Assembly: GCA_035610365.1 (NCBI GenBank)
Contig: CM069432.1
Span: 106,721,529-106,785,528 of the forward strand
Direction of reading: 5' to 3'
Source of the DNA: Aquatica leii
Lineage: Eukaryota; Arthropoda; Insecta; Coleoptera; Lampyridae
DNA length: 64,000 nt
Below the pieces are notes generated by a model, which was not told where the DNA came from, made no database searches, and worked only from the letters and a program-made list of their open reading frames with translations. Below, piece after piece: positions 12,482 through 23,329 of this stretch. The translations under genes were made by a program, and so were the position numbers. Every line of letters starts with the position of its first letter. The stretch's first letter is position 1.

Positions 12482-13780
12482 TAATCATTTTAAGTTATTG
12501 AACAATTAACTGCAAGAAGAAGAAAAATCCAGACAAGAAGATTCTCGGATGCTAATTTGAACCATTTTTAAACGTTTGATAGAAAAAAAAATTTAAATAT
12601 ATATTTACCTGATTAAAGGTGCAGTACAAGAACCGCAGTGTGTTTAAAAAGTTTTCTTTTGTTGTTATACATTATGTCCAAAGGTAGAAAATGCTTCTCA
12701 CAAATCTTCTTTTGTTTTAAATCTTCTATCGTGGCAATGTTTATATTTCCACAGTATTTCTGCCATTCTTTAACAAGTGCTTTATCACTAACGAGAAACA
12801 AACTAGTACTTTTGGCTTGTGCATTATTATTTATACAATTATTATAAACACAACCTTGATTTGTAACTTTCCCTAATTTAAAAATAAATCAATTAAAAAA
12901 CTAAATAAAAGTTCGAACAAACACTACTACTATCACAAGCTCAAAAATCGTATAGTAATGTTAACTCAAGAAACAGTTTTGATTGAACCTCGAAGTTTAC
13001 AAGTCGACAGACACGCAAGAACTGAAAAATCTCGATTTAATTTTAGACACTTTCAATTTAATTTTTTTAAATTGTGTTGTATAAAAACTATTCAAAAAAT
13101 TGGTTTACGTTGTTAAAATGAATGTCTTAGAATGATTTGCAAAACAGTATATTTAGTATTAGGAACAGTAAGGAGTTTTTACCGGTCAAAGACAATGTTT
13201 GGAGATTGAGCGAAACGAAGTCTTCAATATTGCTTGAGACCGGTAACACCCTTAATGTTCGTGACGATTATGCTATTTTTTGCACGATTGAAACATATTT
13301 TCCTTAATCGTATTACATGATCTTAACAAACATCAAAATTACGTTTTTACTTATTTTTGTGCTACCTAAGGATTTTTTATTTAAACTAGTTGGCTTTCCA
13401 AGTGTTGTCACGGTGTACTTACCGTTCTACAACGATGAATAAATCACTTACCGACAAGTTACGCCTAACAACTAGTAAATGAAACATAGTCTTAAAAAAG
13501 CGTAGTAATTAAATGATGTAGTAGTGCAAAAACAGTATTAACATATTATTTAAAATATGTATAACAAACAAATATAGTCTTAAAAGTGTATTTAATCGTA
13601 TGTTTATCTATAAATTTAAAATAGTAATTACTAAAAAAACAGCAGATTTAAAAAAATATTTATTTTCTATTTTTGTTATTACAAAAAAACATATATTTTA
13701 AATACTTAAACGTTAAATAAGCAAGAGATTATGTAATTAAACAAAACAAACCTTAATCAATATTCAATTATGTTAATCAA
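12482..13780. other. Intergenic, one small hairpin
   Basis: A small inverted repeat at about 13170-13245 pairs TTTACCGGTCAAAGACAAT with ATTGCTTGAGACCGGTAA and may be a tiny foldback element. The short frames at 12613-12847 lie on both strands over the same bases and show no domain. Nothing else is recognised downstream of the BBS4-like gene. Confidence 0.35.
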
Positions 13781-13782
13781 CT

Positions 13783-13792
13783 TTTATTTATT
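13783..13792 (-). promoter_or_regulatory. Poly(A) signals of the BBS4-like gene
   Basis: The minus strand reads AATAAATAAA here, two overlapping AATAAA hexamers, 46 to 57 bases beyond the TAG stop at 13838-13840. They are the first such signals after the stop. Confidence 0.55.
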
Positions 13793-13837
13793 AAAAAGTT
13801 TAATCATTTAATGTAATAAGTGTTGTAAATTTTTTAA

Positions 13838-14534
13838 CTAAACTTCATCACATTCTAAACTTTTTACTCCATCGTTAATGTCATTATTATTTTTAAAATT
13901 CTGATCATTGTAGTTTTCACTTTGAACATCATTGTTAATAACTGTTTCTTTGTTTGTATTACCGTTAGTTTCAGCGCTTTCCAATCCATCTTTATTTATT
14001 AAAATCTTATGCTTGTTGAGTAATATTTGTAATCGAGCACCCATTTCGATAAGCTAAGAGAGATAATTTTAGTTGACTACTAATGCATAACATTTATTTC
14101 GTTTAATAGTACTTACCTTTGTATCTAACTGAGCTTCGTTCACTGTAAAATCTTTAAATTTTTGTAAAAATTCTAAGGCTTGGTCTAGTTTGCCAGTAAT
14201 CATTAAAGCCAAAGAAACATTTAGCAGTACAGAGCAATCTTGTTTTGAAATATCCGCAGCTTGTCGAAATGCTTTCACAGCGTTATCGGGATCTTTCAAT
14301 TCGAACAAAGCACCTAAATTCAATTGCTATAAACAACTTAATTTTAAAAAGTACATATTTACATCCAAGCGCAGAATACGGTAATCCAAAATGGGGTCGC
14401 AAATTTACTGCAGCACATAAAAAATTAAAAGCAGATGCTGGTTGATTTGTTGCTAAGTGTACCAATCCTAAATTTAAAAGTACTTTCCAGTTAAGTGGTG
14501 ACAACCACAATGCTCTCTTCAAACAACTCACCGC
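13838..14534 (-). CDS. BBS4: BBS4-like BBSome TPR subunit, last three exons (partial)
   Basis: BBS4 is a tetratricopeptide-repeat subunit of the BBSome, the coat that moves membrane proteins in and out of cilia. Three exons are read on the minus strand: 14534-14363, 14313-14117 and 14053-13838. Splice sites are ag|GCG, GGAT|gtaaat, ttag|GTGCT, AAAG|gtaagt and cttag|CTTATC; introns are 49 and 63 bp, and phases fit (1, then 0). The first exon gives SCLKRALWLSPLNWKVLLNL and LVHLATNQPASAFNFLCAA, the second EL KDPDNAVKAFRQAA and a LLNVSLALMITGKLDQAL repeat, the third LIEMGARLQ and then a 50-residue Asn/Asp-rich low-complexity tail ending in TAG. The spacing between TPR helices equals that of vertebrate BBS4 when the second splice at ttag|GTGCT is used. 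About 194 residues are present; the N-terminal TPRs are not found in the window. Confidence 0.85.
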
Positions 14535-15194
14535 CTAAAATAATTATTTTTATAATGTGAAGGTTTTTTACCAAAATAACAGGATTTTTGTTTTTGTTTA
14601 ACTTTATTTAAACAAGTTCTTAATAATACTTGAATAATTAAGTTGTAATTATTTGGTTTCATAAAATTAAACTCGATTTAATTAAATTGTTATATTATAT
14701 GATGTATTATGTTTGAATTAATTGCTAATTATTTCTGAACGCTGAAACAAACTTTTGGTTTAATAAAAGAATAAATGTTTAAAATAATATTTTTAACAAT
14801 GTTTTTAAATAAACTAAGAATACGAGAACTTTTTAGAATCGAGTTTTAGAAGCCACGTATCTGAATTAATATAAATGTTACAATTATAGTGTCTGTATAT
14901 TAACGTAATAAGTTTTAAAAATAAAATATTATTTAGTAAATATACAAACTTCAAGTTAATTAAGTTTTATCTAAACTAAAAAAAATAAAGAATATGTAAA
15001 CTCACAACTTAATATTTATCTGAACTTTAATAACATATTTGTAAGAATTATTATCGTAAGAGTTACTATTTTTTTTGTAACGCCACTGACTTCCAGAGCT
15101 GTCAGGTGGTTACGGTGTTCTATATTACCGACAATTAGGGAAGATGGCGAATAGCATATTTTTAGAAACGAAACTCCTATGACCAAGGTTAAAA
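14535..15194. other. Intron or upstream DNA of the BBS4-like gene
   Basis: The 14534 exon begins at an acceptor (ttattttag), so this stretch should be intron. No further BBS4 exon is visible. A small hairpin, GTAACGCCACTGAC against GTCAGGTGGTTAC, lies at about 15078-15113. Confidence 0.45.
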
Positions 15195-15197
15195 ATT

Positions 15198-15269
15198 GGG
15201 TGCATTCAGGTAGACTCAGCGGCTGTAAGCGGCTGAGCAGCAGCTGAGTAATTCGTTACCTGAATGCAG
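15198..15269. repeat. Left terminal inverted repeat of Harbinger, itself palindromic
   Basis: Besides matching the right terminus, the left end folds on itself: TGCATTCAGGTA (15201-15212) is inverted as TACCTGAATGCA (15257-15268), and ACTCAGCGGCTG is inverted as CAGCAGCTGAGT. Just inside, a 22-bp direct repeat, CTCAGCGGTCGCCATTTTA, occurs at 15290 and 15339. Confidence 0.8.
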
Positions 15270-15499
15270 CGCTTATTCTCAGCATGTTACTCAGCGGTCG
15301 CCATTTTAGTCAACAAAGTTTTTTTCCGCTTTTTTCTACTCAGCGGTCGCCATTTTACTCAGCGCTTGTACAGCGCCAGCGCAGTTTACGTTACGGTTTA
15401 TTCATCACTTGCCACTACTCACTAGCGTATTATTATTTTGACACTGCTGTGTACAAGTTTAAATTCTAACGTGCTGCCTACACCTATTGAAAGAAAATT

Positions 15500-16470
15500 A
15501 TGTCTACGCATTATTATGAAGCAACGTATGAATATGAAGGGAATACATATGTTGTTATTCAATCAGCAGAAGTTCACGAAGAATTACAACGGGGTAAGTA
15601 TTTTTTTTAAAATATTTTCTAGCATAATAGGTGAGAAATAATTTTTTACCGACTAGCTGTAAACTAAGTTTGTATTGACATTTGCAATCCAATTCTTCAT
15701 AGAAAATTTTAAAATTAGTGGAGTTGAAAATGTTGCAAAAAGTAAGAATACAACTTAATTATATAGTTGTAGTTCATGTATAACATTAGTTTTTATTTCT
15801 AGTTATGACTCCATTGTCGTCGAATAATAAAACTATAACGTTTTTGCTCCATGCATATGAAGCTAGAGCAAAGGATTTCAGAGATCCCAAAATTAAAAAG
15901 AAGGACCTCTGGAATAGTATAGTTGCTGATTTTGCAAAGGAAGGGTATAGTACAACAAACGAATTACTAGACAAAAAAATGCGAAACATGAAGCAGACAT
16001 ACCGTTCTATAAAAGACAACAATACAAAAACTGGACGAGGACAAGTACATTGGGAATATTACGAGACATTTGAAAGGATATTTGCAGATGACAAAACTAT
16101 TCATTTTGGACCAACTATTGACCTTATGTCACCTAATTCTAACAGGATTGACCCGACACCACCAATACTACCAGAGGTTAGTTTACCGCAGGTTAGTTTA
16201 ACAGAACCACCAAATCAATTGCACGACATAAATGTTGCATCATCATCTAACTTTAACCAAACACAAGAGGAACAACTGACCCCGGTTACGACAAACACAG
16301 AACGAAAAAGAAAGCACTCCAGAAGTTATCTTGACAATCAAAGAAAATTGTTGGAAATTGAAGAAAAACGTGTGGAAGAAATTAAAAAATTGAGGATTGC
16401 CCAAGAGGATTCTAATCGTATACAACGAGAAAGGAACGAATTGATTAAACAATATTTAAACAAAGCTTAA
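15500..16470 (+). CDS. Harbinger Myb/SANT-like DNA-binding protein
   Basis: Two exons, 15500-15593 and 15803-16470, joined by a 209-bp intron with CGGG|gtaagt and tttctag|TTATG sites, give about 253 residues. In PIF/Harbinger elements this second protein binds the transposon ends and carries the transposase into the nucleus. Residues 1-32 form a short acidic, tyrosine-rich leader. Residues about 43-125 are the trihelix/Myb-SANT-like domain (TFLLHAYEARAKDFRD, KKKDLWNSIVADF, MRNMKQTYRSIKDNN, WEYYETFERIF), with Trp at about 68. A proline-rich linker follows, then a basic ERKRKHSRS patch and a long charged coiled coil to the end. The start at 15500 is the first ATG that reads into the donor; starting at 15805 instead would drop 32 residues but keep the domain. 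It converges with the transposase, 72 bp apart. Confidence 0.85.
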
Positions 16471-16503
16471 TTTATATTTGTCATATTTTAATATTATTCT
16501 TAA

Positions 16504-16521
16504 AATAAATAAAGTTTTATT
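16504..16521. promoter_or_regulatory. Back-to-back poly(A) signals for the two Harbinger genes
   Basis: Plus-strand AATAAATAAA lies at 16504-16513, 34 bases after the stop of the Myb-like gene. Its neighbour on the minus strand, AATAAA (16521-16516), lies 22 bases after the transposase stop. Confidence 0.6.
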
Positions 16522-16542
16522 AAATTTGTAATAATAAGTACA

Positions 16543-17810
16543 TTAAGCATGATGAAATCTCTCAGCAATTGTATTTCTTTTAGCATCGGCTTCAGCTGCT
16601 GCTGCTTGTTCACCTTCGTGACCGTTAATATCATCCACATTTTGCTCGTAGTATTCTTCTTCCTCTTCATGATTAAGTATGAAGTTATGCAGTACACAAG
16701 CTGCAGATATGATGCTGTTTCCGAAGGCAAAATCGCTAATATCTAAATACTGCAACCGTCGAAACTTGCCCTTTAATAAACCAAATGTTCTTTCTATAAC
16801 TGATCTTATAGAACTAAGGCGTTTGTTAAACTCGATTTGATGTTGGAGTAGGTGTCCATTATCTCGAAACGGAACTATCATATTTATGGACAATGGGTAT
16901 GCTGAATCTCCAATAATATGAAGGTCTGGCATTAACAGTGGATCATTTTCATTAGAAAGTTGGCGAAATAAGCCACTATTTCGATATACTCTTGCATCAT
17001 GCATACGACCTGGCATACCAACAAAAATATCGATGAATCTCATTTTATGATCACAAACTCCTATAAAAGTTGTCATTAGGTATATAGAATACGAGCCTAT
17101 TGAATACAACCTTGAAGAATTATAGAGTGGAAACCCTTCCTATTATAATAATCATTAGCATTTCCTGTAGGCTGTTTACATGGAATATGGCAACCATCTA
17201 TAACTCCAACGACCCCTGGAATCCCGTGAGACCTTGCTTCAAATATCTGAAATTCAATAAAATTATAACACTGGCATTCTACATTTACAAAGTTTTACTT
17301 GTGCTATAGTTTGTTTACGAAGCAAATTTGGCCATTGGATATAAGTACGTGCCAACCTTACTAATGCAGAAATAATCTTTTTAAATATAAAATGACCATT
17401 CCCATTGGAAATCCCAAACCTATCTCCAGCTGCCAAAAAGCTTTCTGGCTTGCTTAAAATCCAAATACTAAATAATAATTGTTTTTCTAATGGTATCTTT
17501 AAATTGCGCTCTTGTTGAATCGTGTTTGCTATAACTGCCAACAAGTTCTTAAAAATATTTAAATTGTAGATAATTTCAATATTAATTAAATAAGTGTCTG
17601 AAAATGTACCTCAAATGTGGCTCGACTCATTCGAAAGTGATCTTTAAATTGTTCTATTGTATACGATGGTATTGTTTCTTCAAAATAGTTTTCATTTCTA
17701 TTTACTAATCTTCGTCGCCCTACATTAACGTCCTCTAAAGGTTCTAACAATTCGACTTCAGCTCTCAATACATTAACTTCCTCGTCGAAACCAAATAAAA
17801 TCATATCCAT
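16543..17810 (-). CDS. PIF/Harbinger DDE transposase (HARBI1-like)
   Basis: Cuts and pastes the element. Four minus-strand exons are inferred: 17810-17610, 17547-17299, 17246-17111 and 17060-16543, with GT-AG introns of 62, 52 and 50 bp and matching phases; the product is about 367 residues. The N-terminal part ends in the MSRATFE motif typical of the family; exon 2 carries the DNA-binding helices (FGISNGNGHFIFKKI). The catalytic triad is visible: Asp about 167 in GVIDGCHIP, Asp about 247 in IIGDSAYPL, and Glu about 285 in RSVIERTFGLLKGKFRRL. FIDIFVGMPGRMHDARVYR lies between. The 50-bp intron at 17061-17110 removes an apparent stop (in CIQ*ARIL) and restores ILQ-G-VCDHKMR. The C-terminus is acidic with an alanine run. 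No lesion remains, so it looks intact. Confidence 0.88.
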
Positions 17811-18319
17811 AATTGTTCAAAAACAATCTAAGAACAAGATTACCGTTAGTTTAATAGACAACATTATTTTATTTTTAATTAATTTTTTTCTAAAGGGAAC
17901 GCTAACAAAATAGTATCTACTTACTTGAATCGAAGATGAAGTTGGATTGCAAAAGTAAGAGTACCATTTCTTTTTTTTGTCCTTTTATACATATTCGACG
18001 TAATTAATATTTAGGTACTTGTAAATGAAACCTAAAAGTATAAATAAAAATAATCCGGATCCTAAAACCTACAATTAGTCCTTTGCACTATCGTAAAAAA
18101 GATTATTTTTAAAAGATATCATAAATAACAATTTCAAATAATTGCATTTAATGCCTGAAAATACTTTTAAATCGTAATCCCTATTATGAAGTTAACCATA
18201 AACTTCAAAAAAACCGACAGCATCAAAAAGCATAAACCGTAAACAGGTATTTAAATACCCATAACCCAAATGTTATTTAATACGTGTTTATACTGTGCCC
18301 AGATGATTTTGACAGCGTG

Positions 18320-18399
18320 GTGCAGTTCAGGTAAACTCAGCGGCTGAGAAAAAGCCGCTTACGCTTTTTCTCAGCCGCTGAGTCTACCTGAATGCAGCC
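18320..18399. repeat. Right terminal inverted repeat of Harbinger, near-perfect palindrome
   Basis: TGCAGTTCAGGTAAACTCAG then CGGCTGAGAAAAAGC (18321-18355) is inverted as GCTTTTTCTCAGCCGCTGAG then TCTACCTGAATGCA (18363-18396), with a 7-bp loop CGCTTAC. So this end holds the terminal repeat twice, in opposite directions. Confidence 0.82.
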
Positions 18400-18402
18400 A
18401 TT

Positions 18403-20526
18403 ATTTAATAACTTGCGGATCAGACACTTGGCGCTAGTGTTTTAATTTGTAATTTAGCGGTAAATTTAAATTCAATATGTTAAATGTTTTGTATATTTAT
18501 TAACTACAATTATTTGGATCTATTGACATAATTATAGAATTTGGAAACATAAAATTGACAATTATAAAGAAATAAATTTTATAGTTTTTGAAAATGATAT
18601 AATTATGTCAATACAATGAAATAGCTGAAGTTAACTAAGAAGAAATAAAAAATAAGTCAAATGTGGTGATACGAAAGAGGGTATATTCTCTTTGATGATA
18701 ACATATTACAATGGTGAGGTTTAAGGAATACTTCATACATTACTTACTTAGTCTAATTTGAAGGTACCTACCATCTACACGAATCTGTATATAAAAACAT
18801 AAATCACTTCACATAATTTCTAATCTGATTAATACATTTTATGTAACAGAAATAGCAACCTCAAGTTGTCAGGAGTTCATTAAATGTGATACTTAGCTTT
18901 ACCAGTTTTTAACTTATCTGAGATTTATAAAGTATATATTTGTGTCACAAATGTCCATCGAATTACTATTTGTTACATTTCTGTAATGATTTAAGTTCTC
19001 GTATAGTACAATCCTACAATAGTAAAACAATAAATGTTAATTTAACATGTGCAATAATTAATATAACTTTTGTAAAAGTAACAGTAACAAATTATGGCAT
19101 ATACTTTGAAAAAGGCTATTGTATAAAGCAATTATGTGCAGAAAAATTTCAAACTCCAAAACTCCAAATTAATATTTTTCTTATACACTCATCAAGCTTC
19201 TGTAAGCTCAACCTGAACATAAAAATTAAGTCACTTTATATGTAAAAACCGCAAAAGTTCTATACATAAACCTAAAATAACACTTATGAAACTACACTAA
19301 CAATACGAATAACACTAGGTAATACAGTCGTTCTATACACTATAGGTACTATATACACTGTACTTAACAACAAAACAAACTTCAGTGTCTTAAAACACCA
19401 AAATAACAGAAACAGCAAAAGCGCGCAAAACTAATAAAATTTAGGTAATGATGACGTTTATGAATGACGTTTAAAACGTTTACCGCGTTTTTTCAAAAAG
19501 ACTTCGTAAATTTCGAATGATATCGAAAACTATCGAACTAAAAACACTGTCTGATCCACAAACTATTAAGTAATTTTTAATCTTGATCATACAAGTTTCG
19601 TTTCTATTTTCTATGGCGAATAGGTAGATTTGTAAAAATAAAAATGTAGTGTCGTATCATTAAATATTTTCTTATGAAATAAAAAGCCATCCTTACATAT
19701 TTAAAAAAATTAATGCTTTATGTTCAATAATGAACAGGCAAAAAATTATTTCTTTTAGAGATGGCAATATGTTCAATCATGTACAATCATTTTCGATCAT
19801 AAAGATTTAAATTTGTTTTATATATAATTTAAACCTGTAAATTCTGCGTACATATTTAATTTTAACATTATCTTTTGCTAACATAGCTTATTGTACTAAA
19901 TCAAATCTATTTAAAAAACTTGGTTATGTTAGGAATGCAAACAATATTAGCAAATTGCTAAAAATTTATTACAGCATAATAACCTACATTTGTAATTGTA
20001 AGACATAAATTGCCAACTATGCATTGTAAATGGTGTATATATAAATACGATTCTAAATTAACATTAAATCAGTAATAATTATTACCAACTTGTGTAAGGT
20101 TATTATTCATTCAATTACGACCACTAAGACACCTAGAGTCTGCTCTCTAGTAACTGTTTTAATCTTTTAAACTTGCTCCACCAATCAAGCGAGCACGTTT
20201 ACCACTCTAAATAAAGTAAATGCATAAGTTGCCTGCTTAAAAAGAAGTGGTAAAGTAATCAAAGTCGGCGCAAGACAGGTTCAGCACGTTTGCTGAAACC
20301 CGGCCTCGCGTTTTGAAAAGCTCCGCGATTTACAAAAATTACCATCGTTGTAAAATTTGAATGTAGGATGTGAATGTTTTAACCTACGGAAAGCCGAACT
20401 AAAAGAAATATTTATTGTTCGTAACTGTCATAAATTTTAATTTCTCGCTATTGTAAACCGTTTTTGACAGTTTTTGCGCAGTTGTCAACATAAATTCTTA
20501 GTTTCTGTTTGAGCAATAAAATGATG
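18403..20526. other. No recognised gene
   Basis: The only frame of length (18940-19245, plus) is serine/asparagine/isoleucine-rich with no domain. A GC-richer patch at 20258-20340 (CGGCGCAAGACAGGTTCAGC...) resembles the patch at 25016-25045 and could be LTR debris. No exon of the BBS4-like gene is seen. Confidence 0.35.
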
Positions 20527-20656
20527 TGTTTAACTCGTTCCTGTCTAAATTGGACACTTTTTTTCTCTGGACGACTTCTTAAATACTCGTTTCACTCGGG
20601 CTTAAAAATGCCCTTTTGGGAAAAAAGCGTGCAATTTTCACAGGAACTCGTTATTA
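20527..20656. mobile_element. Small foldback MITE
   Basis: Left end TTAACTCGTTCCTGTCTAAA then TTGGACACTTTTTT is inverted at the right end, minus strand TAACGAGTTCCTGTGAAAAT then TGCACGCTTTTTT. The element is only about 130 bp. A related pair of ends occurs at 63836-63945, so this is a small dispersed family. Confidence 0.55.
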
Positions 20657-21075
20657 TGAAGTACAAAATATTCCTAACAATAAACAAATTGTAGCTGATC
20701 AGAAAACGTACCTAGTGAAAAAAGCTGCTGCTGTAACTAGGAATTCGGTGAATTTTATTCGTAAAGGATTTGATGGTACAATCAAAGTCTAGAAAAAAAG
20801 TGTCGAACTTGAGTGCTGTCAACAACGTTGAGTTAGATCCTTATCAAAGTAATTTAATGTTTGTAATAAAATGCATACTGTTGATGATCAAATTATATAT
20901 AAATCAAATTTTTAGTACAAAAAATTAAAAACATCGCCTACATAGATGAACATAAAGTTTACTTTCAAATTGAGTTTTTACAGTAATAAACGCAAACTTT
21001 TAATAGAATCAAAGGATATTGTAGCAGGAGATTTACGATACTTGTAGAAGCTGAGAAGCTCAAATAATAAATAAG

Positions 21076-22135
21076 ATAAACTTGCTTAAATTTATGTTTT
21101 TGTTCTATTTGCTTTTCAGCGTAGTTACCATTATTCTGAAATTTTTACATTTTATTTCTGCCAATTCCAATCCCCCACTTTGTCCCTGTCACATACTCGC
21201 ACGCATATCAACGTTCCGTTTGTACTGATTACATTAATTTTTGCGGTAGATAACAAAACATGATAAGGAATCGAATGGTTAATTCAAGAAACATTTGAAA
21301 AAATTATACGTAGGAAGTTGATCACTAGTAAAATCAGAATTTAACTTGGTTTCCCAACGTATAATTAAAGTTTTATCCAATTTGTTTAAAACTAAAGAAA
21401 TTAAAATTGCATCCCATGAATTAATGTTTTGTCCTAATGTATTATGATTTTCGAGTTTGTCAATTAAATTCCTTAAGTTAATGAGAACATCTTTAGTAAC
21501 GTGAAGGAAATTTATAATTTTGTTGATATGATTATTAATAATACGCTTTTTATTATTATACCGTTCACACAATTGTGCCTAAGTGATAGGATAGTTTACG
21601 TTGGTCGATATTTGCAATAACTGATAAAGGTTCCGCTGCGAGTGAAACTTGAAAGCTTTTTGATTAGGCATTAATTCCAGGTTTTCGTAGACTAATCTAG
21701 AAAAACTATCATGAAAAATTAACCAATTAACAAATTTTCCGTTAAATTTTGGTAAATCTAATTTTTTTAACCGAATTGGATTTAAATGAGTTTTTGGCAA
21801 ATTAGAAATCACATTTGTAATTTACTGATTTTAAATCTTCGGACATTTTTGGATTTGGCATAAGTGATGAGTGATAATAAGAGGAAAAGACTTACGTGAC
21901 CTCGTGATTGTCGAAATTGTCTAATTTTTTGTTTTTGCAGTTTTTACAGGTGGCGTTTTTAACTTTTTAATTACGGGCGCCTTTTTCTGTCAAGATCCGC
22001 TCTCGAAGAACCAATGTTAAGGGGTGGAAATAAACTTGCTTAAATTTATGTTTTCGTTTTATTTGCTTTTTAGCGTAGTTACCATTATTCGGAAATTTTT
22101 ACATTTTATTTCTGCCAATTCTAATCCCCCACTTT
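21076..22135 (-). mobile_element. Gag-only BEL/Pao remnant between short direct repeats
   Basis: A 106-bp direct repeat bracketing the region (21076-21181 and 22030-22135) begins ATAAACTTGCTTAAATTTATG and ends CCCCCACTTT, with about 93% identity. On the minus strand the right copy ends CACCCCTTAACA followed by TTGGTTCTTCGAGAGCGG, like an LTR end plus primer-binding region. Between the repeats is only a gag-like segment. The direct repeats are therefore best read as short or truncated LTRs of an element that has lost all of pol. The left copy lacks the TGTTAAGGGG end. Confidence 0.6.
21279..21812 (-). pseudogene. BEL/Pao gag fragment (DUF1759-like)
   Basis: Minus-strand frames 21812-21579 and 21572-21279 are separated by one stop (just after NYPIT) and join as one protein. 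In order: IRLKKLDLPKFNGKFVNWL, FHDSFSRLVYENLELM, LLQISTNVNYPIT, CERYNNKKRIINNHINKI, LRNLIDKLENHNTLGQN, WDAILISLVLNKLDK and WETKLNS..LPTYNFFKCFL. This is the DUF1759 signature of BEL/Pao gag. The zinc-knuckle and protease are absent. It is a different subfamily from the remnant at 1-784. Confidence 0.78.
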
Positions 22136-22204
22136 CTCTGCTCTGGTTGCATACCACAATAATAATTTAAAATATGTTCGACTTATATACTTGTTTAATT
22201 AATT

Positions 22205-22322
22205 ATAATTACCATCCAATATAGATTGACCTAATGAAGTTGCCACAATAGCCAACGAATCGTAGCCACAATTACTACAGAATTTTCTTTCTGAGTTGTG
22301 CTTATCCTCCACATCTAAAGAT
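22205..22322 (+). repeat. Dispersed repeat with hammerhead-like core (copy 1)
   Basis: CAATATAGATTGAC is followed by CTAATGA (22231-22237), a stem AGTTGCC..GCCAAC, GAATC, and a tail ending TTATCCTCCACATC. The same block occurs at 49262-49378 and inverted at 48938-49036. The conserved order (CUGAUGA, hairpin, GAAAC, hairpin) is that of a hammerhead ribozyme; this copy has two core substitutions. See findings. Confidence 0.55.
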
Positions 22323-23329
22323 CTATGGTCGCATACATGTTTCTAGTAAACCTACATTTGTCCATCATAAAAAGTTAGTAAGTGTTGATAGCTTGACGAA
22401 GAACCTGGTATTTATAAGCTGAGCTAGTTGGACAACAACATATTATAGTACAGTCGTGGTCATTGAAAATGGATCGATTCAGGTAGAAAAAGAAGAGCGT
22501 GGTCACAGTCTAAGACAGAAAACTACCGTTACCTTTATAATCCCTGAGTTAATAAACACCACAGTTTCGATGATTTGTTATTTATAATTAAATGAAATAA
22601 TTCTATTCTTTCTTTCACAAAGTATTAACTTTTAATAAATCTATAACTATAAAAAGTGCCCAAGATGTCACAAACGAATATGAAGTGAACTGTTATTCAA
22701 TGCCTATCATTGTGACTTACATCCAATTATAGTTATATCGAGTTTTTGTAAAATAAAAAATTTAGAAAAAGTACTACGATCATGTGTTACATCTTCGTGA
22801 AAAAATTATAATTCCAATGATGAACGTTGGGATAGTAAAGAAGCTGAGTCTTCAAGTAATCACAATTGACTTAATTAGACAATTATTGACCTCGATTGTT
22901 AGTCATTTTATAAAAAAATATTCTGATATAAGAGATAACATTATTATATTTACTTTTCTGTTTTGTACATTTGTCATTAATAAATTTATTAAATAATACT
23001 AGTTGTGGTTAGCATGGACGTAGTTAATAAACTAAAACATGATACCTATTTGTAGAATGATTGTACACTATATAAGTACTGCTTAGAATGTGAATGGAAG
23101 GCTACTAAATGTTTTAAAATATAGAAATAGACATTTTGATTTTAATTGTTAGTAATTTAATAAAACAAACTTACCAAAATAAATTTTTTGGATTCTAGAT
23201 TAGTAAATAAAGAATAAAAATAAGCATACTTAGTTTTAAAGCTTAAAGTTGTAAGTAAGATAATTGGAGTGTGAATTAAAAACTAGCTCGAAAAAATTCG
23301 TTCCAGTTGGGCTGAAGATACTGGGATCA
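22323..23329. other. No recognised gene
   Basis: AT-rich DNA; the 22784-22996 frame has no domain. Confidence 0.35.

Larger units (their letters stand above)
15198..18399. mobile_element. Complete-looking PIF/Harbinger DNA transposon
   Basis: The 3202-bp element starts GGGTGCATTCAGGTAGACTC and ends, on the minus strand, GGCTGCATTCAGGTAGACTC, continuing AGCGGC at both ends. ATT stands directly outside each end (15195-15197 and 18400-18402), a 3-bp duplication as expected for this superfamily although TWA is more usual. Inside are the two genes that define PIF/Harbinger: a Myb/SANT-like DNA-binding protein (plus strand) and a DDE transposase (minus strand), converging. Neither shows a disabling lesion after splicing, so the copy could be young and possibly autonomous; activity itself is inference. 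Confidence 0.88.

Noticed and set aside
14283..14362. Donor at 14350 (TAT|gtactt) or acceptor at 14326 (tatag|CAATTG) for the BBS4 intron
   Set aside because: They give 7 extra residues between TPR helices or the wrong frame; GGAT|gtaaat with ttag|GTGCT gives the family spacing.
14190..14445. Plus-strand open frames over the BBS4 exons
   Set aside because: Shadows of the minus-strand exons, with no domain of their own.
17061..17110. Stop codon as a disabling mutation of the Harbinger transposase
   Set aside because: A 50-bp GT-AG intron removes it exactly and restores the expected family sequence and phase.
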